From Chaetoceros tenuissimus (taxonomy: Eukaryota; Bacillariophyta; Thalassiosirophyceae; Chaetocerotales; Chaetocerotaceae): 64,000 nucleotides of DNA. Position numbers and translations under genes: made by a program. Location of the stretch: positions 744,001-808,000 of the forward strand of contig BLLK01000045.1 of assembly GCA_021927905.1 (NCBI GenBank), written 5' to 3'. Under the pieces are notes generated by a model that was not told where the DNA came from, did not search any database, and worked only from the letters and a program-made list of their open reading frames with translations. Of the stretch, positions 59,546 through 64,000 are shown piece after piece; the stretch's first letter is position 1, and each line of letters opens with the position of its first letter.

Positions 59546-60472
59546 CTATAGATTATAGCACTGGAAACTGGTGTTGTTCTTCATACTATTGGTGTTGTTC
59601 TTCATACTATTCATCGACATTCTCCTGCAGAAGGCATTTTCGTTCAAGTTTTCGAAAGCGAAAGAATCGAACGAGATGTCATCTTTCAAAACTTCATCAA
59701 AATCAATGTCGATAGTAGCAATCGACAAGGTTGAATCCCGTCTAGAATAGGAAAGAAGCAACGAATTCCTTCTCGAAGAACTACAGACCGTAGAATTCCT
59801 TCTATATGAGAGGTCTGGGTTCGTAGCATGCCTTGAGTACTGCCTTGAGTTTGATGGGATTTCAGAATTAGAGTAAGGTCTAGTCCTATTTGTTGGATCT
59901 ATTTCCGAGTGCTGGGTTGGAAAGTGTCTAGGCAGCTCTTGAGATCTCTTCGATAAAGATCGTTTACTTGGCCTTGGTCTCTTGGGCACATCTGCATATG
60001 TATGAGTATCAAGTGGCTGCTCTGGGTGGTCGTATCGTCTCTTCCTACTCGAAGAAGTCGAATTGCCTGTCGTGGCGTCGTAATGCTGGGGCTCTGAACA
60101 GTAGACATTTGGTTCTTGTATCATGTTACTATTGGTCGGTGCAAGTTGCTTGGAGTTATAAACGTCGAGTTTTTCCCCTTGTTGTCGCTGGTGCTCGTAA
60201 TAATAGTAGTTGTATTCGTTTGCGTAGTTGGCAAATATTCCTGCTTTATCATGAGAACAAATCTCTTTCTTGAATGAGGGTTTCGAGTTCTCGGACTTAT
60301 TAGTAGTCACTTGACTCAATCGAAATCTATCTGCTGCATTTAGATCAAGTTTTGCTCTATCAGCTGCTTTCCTACTCTCGTCAGTCTTATCCATGAAATT
60401 AAGGAGACGGATGGAATGCTGTCTCAGCTTAGATTCGAAGTCAATATTAGATATCTCCATTTCTGGCTCCAT
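59546..60472 (-). CDS. Basic Ser/Arg-rich protein of unknown function
   Basis: An intronless frame of 308 residues starts at a true ATG. An N-terminal helix (ESKLRQHSIRLLNFMDKTDESRKAADRAKLDL) is followed by a disordered Tyr/Asn/Gln and Arg/Ser-rich region. There is a bipartite basic stretch (KRRYDHPEQP, KRPRPSKRSLSKRS) suited to nuclear import. Several Arg-Arg-x-Ser sites (RRNS, RRNS, RRDS, RRMS) match PKA- or CaMK-type phosphorylation. An acidic block (ATIDIDFDEVLKDDISFDSFAFENLNENAF) near the end looks like an activation or docking segment. The last residues repeat NSMKNNT through a 21-base duplication. It might be a transcription co-regulator (inference), and no known domain is present. Confidence 0.65.
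   Translation of the reverse strand: MEPEMEISNIDFESKLRQHSIRLLNFMDKTDESRKAADRAKLDLNAADRFRLSQVTTNKSENSKPSFKKEICSHDKAGIFANYANEYNYYYYEHQRQQGEKLDVYNSKQLAPTNSNMIQEPNVYCSEPQHYDATTGNSTSSSRKRRYDHPEQPLDTHTYADVPKRPRPSKRSLSKRSQELPRHFPTQHSEIDPTNRTRPYSNSEIPSNSRQYSRHATNPDLSYRRNSTVCSSSRRNSLLLSYSRRDSTLSIATIDIDFDEVLKDDISFDSFAFENLNENAFCRRMSMNSMKNNTNSMKNNTSFQCYNL
59569..59610. repeat. Exact 21-bp tandem duplication in coding sequence
   Basis: TGGTGTTGTTCTTCATACTAT occurs twice in a row and repeats seven residues at the C-terminus of the Ser/Arg-rich protein. Being in frame, it is tolerated. Confidence 0.8.
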
Positions 60473-60858
60473 TTGTTGAACTCTAGTTTGTGATTGAAAG
60501 TTGTCAATGGCAGGTTTATGGAGCTCGACGAAAGACGATCAAATCCGAGTACAGAGCTCGTTAATCACAGTTTTCTCTTCCAAACACAGATATGTCCTAT
60601 CGATAAAATGGGTGTACGAGTCTTAGTTCTCTTTTTTGGAAGGGACATATAGCTAAAAACGTCTGATTTGGCATTTCCACGGGACATTGTCGCATAAATA
60701 CTCCGTTCATTTTTCTTCTTTCGTGAAACGAATGAAACGTCGAGGTGGTATTCCATGTGACCTGGTTTTCCAGATGACCAACCACAGGGAGGAGAGGAAA
60801 GGAAAGGAAATAAATGATCCCTTCCTTTCAATCCTCGTATCTAAATTTTTGGGTCATT
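60473..60858. other. Intergenic
   Basis: Frames here open without ATG. A purine-rich run (GGAGAGGAAAGGAAAGGAAA) lies at about 60790. Nothing else was seen. Confidence 0.4.
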
Positions 60859-62214
60859 TTACCCATTTAAAGTCAATATTTGAGACTTCGGAGCGCCACT
60901 CTTCCTAGATCTTCGCTTTCCGCGTGATTTTGTTTTGCGGCCAACGTCAGGAATCGAGAAAATTTCTCCAATGGTACATGCATCTTCTATGCTTCTCTCG
61001 ACTATGGTATCGTTGTCTAAATTATCAAGAAGTTCTTCAAGCCATTCAAGCAACTCTCTCCTTTTTGAGTCTATCTGTGACAAGTAACCTTTCATAGGGT
61101 AATCCCTCAACAATGCCACAAGAATTCTCAAAAGAAATTCTTTTGCACTTTTTGCGTCCTTCTGTTTGAGGTCTTCATTGTACTCGTGATTGATTATGTT
61201 GAAAAGGAGGCAGCACAAGTCCATATGTAATGTTACTGGTGAATACTGAACTTCTCCATCGTTGACAGGTGCTCCGATGTTGTCTTCATTTGGTTCTATC
61301 TCCTCGTCGACTGTCTCCGGCATACCAATAGCAAATGCAAACATGCGTGAAGATTCAGTTGGAGGACCGGCATGAACTTCATTCCCCCCTGCAATTAAAG
61401 TAGAACCAGGGTCCACAACCAAAGAGTATTGGTACTCAACTCGCTGGTACAATTTCCCAAAACATTCTAAATTGTAATTCAGCGTTTTCCAAAAAGAAAA
61501 ATAGCGTGTGTAACTTTTTGAACTCAAGGGTATATCACACTTGTTCTGAAAGATATCAATGATCAAAGAAGGCACATCATAGCCATCTACTGCAACCCAA
61601 TGTTCAAGAAGACTTTTGCAATCCGTGATACAGTCCTCCCCTCCCTCCATGGAATACACGATTGTGCTTGGACAGTTACTTGACATGTACAAACAAATTT
61701 GAACATTTGATACCATGTTATCAATATGTCTGACTTGCCCATCTGAACCACCAAATTGAAGAATAAACATAAGATTGCCTAGACTGACAAAGTCTCCGCA
61801 ATCTCTTGAATTTGAACGACGTTGACACATGGACAGCATATATTCTCTCAATCTTTCTACTGTCAAGATGTTTTTGTATTTTCTTCCCATAGAATGCAAG
61901 TAGAACTCGTTCAATATCAATGTCACTGGTTTACATGAATTCAATGGATCTTCATCACCAGTAATTATCACTCGATATATACTAAAATGATCGCTGCCAC
62001 CTTGTAGCAACCCAACACTGTCGGTAGAGTCATTGTCAAGTATCCCTTTACAAATATCTGGCTCTTCCTCTAATACGAATGAAGAAAAGCTTTCCATAGC
62101 TTCGGCCATAATTTTCTCTCTTTTTGATTCAGGTTCGAAGAGGTCAACCCCCATGCAATGAAGCTCATCTTTGATTGTTTCGTCGGAATGCAGAGTTGGG
62201 TAGAGTTTTCTCAT
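60859..62214 (-). CDS. Possible 2-oxoglutarate-oxygenase-like protein
   Basis: An intronless frame of 451 residues starts at a true ATG. The central part has a beta-rich pattern with VRHIDNMVSNVQICLYMS (His-x-Asp) and, about 120 residues later, PGSTLIAGGNEVHAGPPTES. The latter is followed by SRMFAFAIGMP, where a His, then an Arg-x-Phe strand, occur in order. His-x-Asp ... His ... Arg is the metal and 2-oxoglutarate pattern of double-stranded beta-helix oxygenases such as prolyl hydroxylases. The spacing is longer than usual. The C-terminus is helical and ends in a basic patch (GRKTKSRGKRRSRKSG), probably nuclear. No named family was recognised, and the oxygenase reading needs a profile search. 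Confidence 0.6.
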   Translation of the reverse strand: MRKLYPTLHSDETIKDELHCMGVDLFEPESKREKIMAEAMESFSSFVLEEEPDICKGILDNDSTDSVGLLQGGSDHFSIYRVIITGDEDPLNSCKPVTLILNEFYLHSMGRKYKNILTVERLREYMLSMCQRRSNSRDCGDFVSLGNLMFILQFGGSDGQVRHIDNMVSNVQICLYMSSNCPSTIVYSMEGGEDCITDCKSLLEHWVAVDGYDVPSLIIDIFQNKCDIPLSSKSYTRYFSFWKTLNYNLECFGKLYQRVEYQYSLVVDPGSTLIAGGNEVHAGPPTESSRMFAFAIGMPETVDEEIEPNEDNIGAPVNDGEVQYSPVTLHMDLCCLLFNIINHEYNEDLKQKDAKSAKEFLLRILVALLRDYPMKGYLSQIDSKRRELLEWLEELLDNLDNDTIVERSIEDACTIGEIFSIPDVGRKTKSRGKRRSRKSGAPKSQILTLNG

Positions 62215-64000
62215 ATGATTTCCGTCGATGAACTTCAGCCGTCAAAACAAATTTGCAAACAAAGTGCACTGCTGATATGATGCAACACAGGAAGGTATTA
62301 CTTTGTTACTTTCTTGGAACAAGTTGTGGGAGTTGGACGAGTGTTAGAGTTTTTGATAGTTTTTTTGAAACGTTCGGAGGGTTCATAACCAGTAATCCGA
62401 AAGTTAGGATACGAAGAATAAGTACGTACAGTGTAGTATTAATAGTACGTACATGAGCGATGAGTGTGAGGAGCAAGCGATTAGAAAAAAAGATTAAAAA
62501 AAACATAACACTCATTCCAATACGTACATACATGTACAAGCTATTAATTGTGCTGGCCTCATTTCAATACAAATCATACTTGAAAAATATGCTATTTCTT
62601 TTTTTCATATGAATATGATGTTGTATGATGGTTGCTTTGTTGTAGGCAGGAAAATAGATGGAGAGTAGGAGTATAGTTGCTATGAACAATGAAATGAAGA
62701 AAAAGCGACGACTCTTGAGTACAAGTAGCAGGGCCTTCGGGAGTGCAATTCAAACAAACAAGAGCCACCCTTGCTTTAGAAAAAATTGAATTTAGGTCTA
62801 AATTTGACCAATTTTCACGTCGAAAACAGTTACAAAGTAATTGAAGTTGTACTGAATATTACAATTTGAATTCCTCACTTTTGCTAGATATTCTTTTTCG
62901 TTTGAATAAATGCAAAAATAGAAGTCCGAACAACTTTGGATAGGGGAGGTAAGCTACTCGTACGTATAGAAGCAGCACTTCGCTTAACCTGCACGTAAGG
63001 CAAGGCAAGTGGGGTGGCCAGACCAAACCGGACAAATACACCCGAAAATATTAAAAATAAACCAATCTTTGTAATAAACTACACAAAGGGAATAGATAAC
63101 TCCAAATAACTAACTAAAATAACAGTTTCTAGATCACTGCTTTACAAGTATAGTATATATAATATATATATATATATCATTTCTTGTAGTTTCCTTTTTA
63201 TTCGTCGACACTGCCCAAAAAAGCAACAGCGTCCAGATGCTTGTACTATGCTGAAACTATCAGAGGCTCATATAAAATAATTTATTTGTAAATAATTACA
63301 TTATTATTGAAAAAGTACAATCAAGTATCTTTCAAAACCACAACAAAAGTACGAATCTTCTTCCTCTCTTTTTCTCTTTCTTGCTTTCCTTAGATCATTT
63401 TAATTCATACTTCATTAATTTTTGAATTTATGCAACCCATCCCTTCAGCCTTTAAGTAGATATCGGTGACTTTGAGTCCAAAGATTATTTTCTTATTAAA
63501 GATTTCTTGTGCAATTAGAAATTGAAATACGTAGAGTGAAATTGTGTTCGGAGAGCACGTGGGGAATCTCTTCCTCTCTCTCTTTCTTTCCCCTTTCTTC
63601 CGAAAGTTTGTCCGTTTTTCCGAAAGTTTGTCCGTTTTTCCGAAAGTTTGGAATTTTTGGATGTTTGTGTGGTGTTTGGAGAAATGGATGGAGGTCGTCG
63701 GTTGTCGGTTTGTCTTTGTCGGCCCAAATGACGTCTGTCAATGAGCTAATGTTTTCTTTGCGAAAATGGAAAGGGCAAAAGCATATTTTCCTGCTAGTGA
63801 GATAAAAGGTATTTAGTTTGGCGCTTAATTTAATTTAACAAAGCTTCTGCCTCAAGTTTCTATCTTTGAAACTACTATATTAGCGAATCTACTGTAGATT
63901 GCTTTTATCAGACTGTAACCTACTGTGATGTTTATTAAGATTGAGAGAAAATGGTAGGGTACCGAAAGAGAAATCAAAGTAGTCAAACCTCTGCCCTCAT
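62215..64000. other. Gene-free terminal 1.8 kb
   Basis: No supported coding region was found. It contains an AT microsatellite (TATATAATATATATATATAT) near 63155-63178 and the 20-base tandem repeat at 63601. The frames across that repeat have no ATG start. Confidence 0.5.
63601..63650. repeat. 20-bp tandem repeat, 2.5 copies
   Basis: CGAAAGTTTGTCCGTTTTTC is present twice exactly, plus a half copy. All the open frames over this area are produced by the repeat. Confidence 0.8.

Noticed and set aside
1231-60472. Possible kinship of the two Ser/Arg-rich proteins (1231-1818 and 59546-60472)
   Set aside because: The similarity is in composition only, and no ordered blocks are shared.
63496-63805. 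Overlapping frames on both strands
   Set aside because: They are generated by the 20-base tandem repeat, and none starts with ATG.
1-64000. tRNA, rRNA, CRISPR or virus-like element
   Set aside because: No cloverleaf with a proper T-loop, no rRNA stretch, no spaced repeat array and no virus-type protein was recognised by eye.

Overview
This window looks like nuclear DNA of a diatom. It is AT-rich and gene-dense, with short GT-AG introns of about 57-145 bases. Several products begin with a signal peptide followed by an Ala/Ser-x-Phe junction, which is the bipartite targeting signal of red-lineage complex plastids: the lumenal FKBP, the aspartokinase, the DUF2358-like protein and several unknowns. 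A probable CFAP210-type axonemal protein (39034-40480) points to a lineage with flagellated cells, most simply a centric diatom. No rRNA, convincing tRNA, CRISPR array or virus-like element was recognised. All coding starts were checked for a real ATG, and many long frames open only with TTG, CTG or GTG. Splice junctions were read by eye.

Layout. 1-13 kb: a 5'-truncated DUF2993-like gene, a small plastid membrane protein, a five-exon bestrophin-like channel, a JMJD4-like oxygenase, a lumenal FKBP, a TPR membrane protein, a GmhB/HisB-like HAD phosphatase, a two-exon acidic membrane protein and a DUF2358-like plastid protein. 13-19 kb: a three-exon plastid aspartokinase, a VASt-domain membrane protein and an mpaB/DUF2236-type protein. 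19.16-21.57 kb: an apparently intact element with terminal inverted repeats and two overlapping unknown genes. 21.7-25.3 kb: a plastid-targeted unknown, a 100-residue acylated SVIP-like gene in two short exons, and a RagC/D GTPase. 25.7-33.7 kb: two large coiled-coil proteins. 33.8-44.1 kb: coronin, a methyltransferase, a TBC1D20-like protein lacking both catalytic fingers, the CFAP210-like gene, a secreted ankyrin protein, a RING-CH protein and a membrane-anchored PH-like protein. 44.6-54.6 kb: three diverged paralogues of a type II membrane sulfotransferase-like family around an F-box-like/LamG-like gene. 55-62 kb: a VOA1/Ac45-like V-ATPase accessory subunit, a SWEET transporter with a one-base frame break, an RWD-RBR ubiquitin ligase, a basic Ser/Arg-rich protein and a possible 2-oxoglutarate-oxygenase-like protein. 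The last 1.8 kb has no supported gene.

The genes do not form one pathway. Two themes recur: the secretory and endomembrane system (TBC1D20-like, VOA1, coronin, RagC/D, VASt, the sulfotransferase trio, SVIP-like) and the plastid. The strongest leads are the inverted-repeat element with unrecognised proteins, the local sulfotransferase-like family, the predicted pseudo-GAP and the SVIP-like microprotein.
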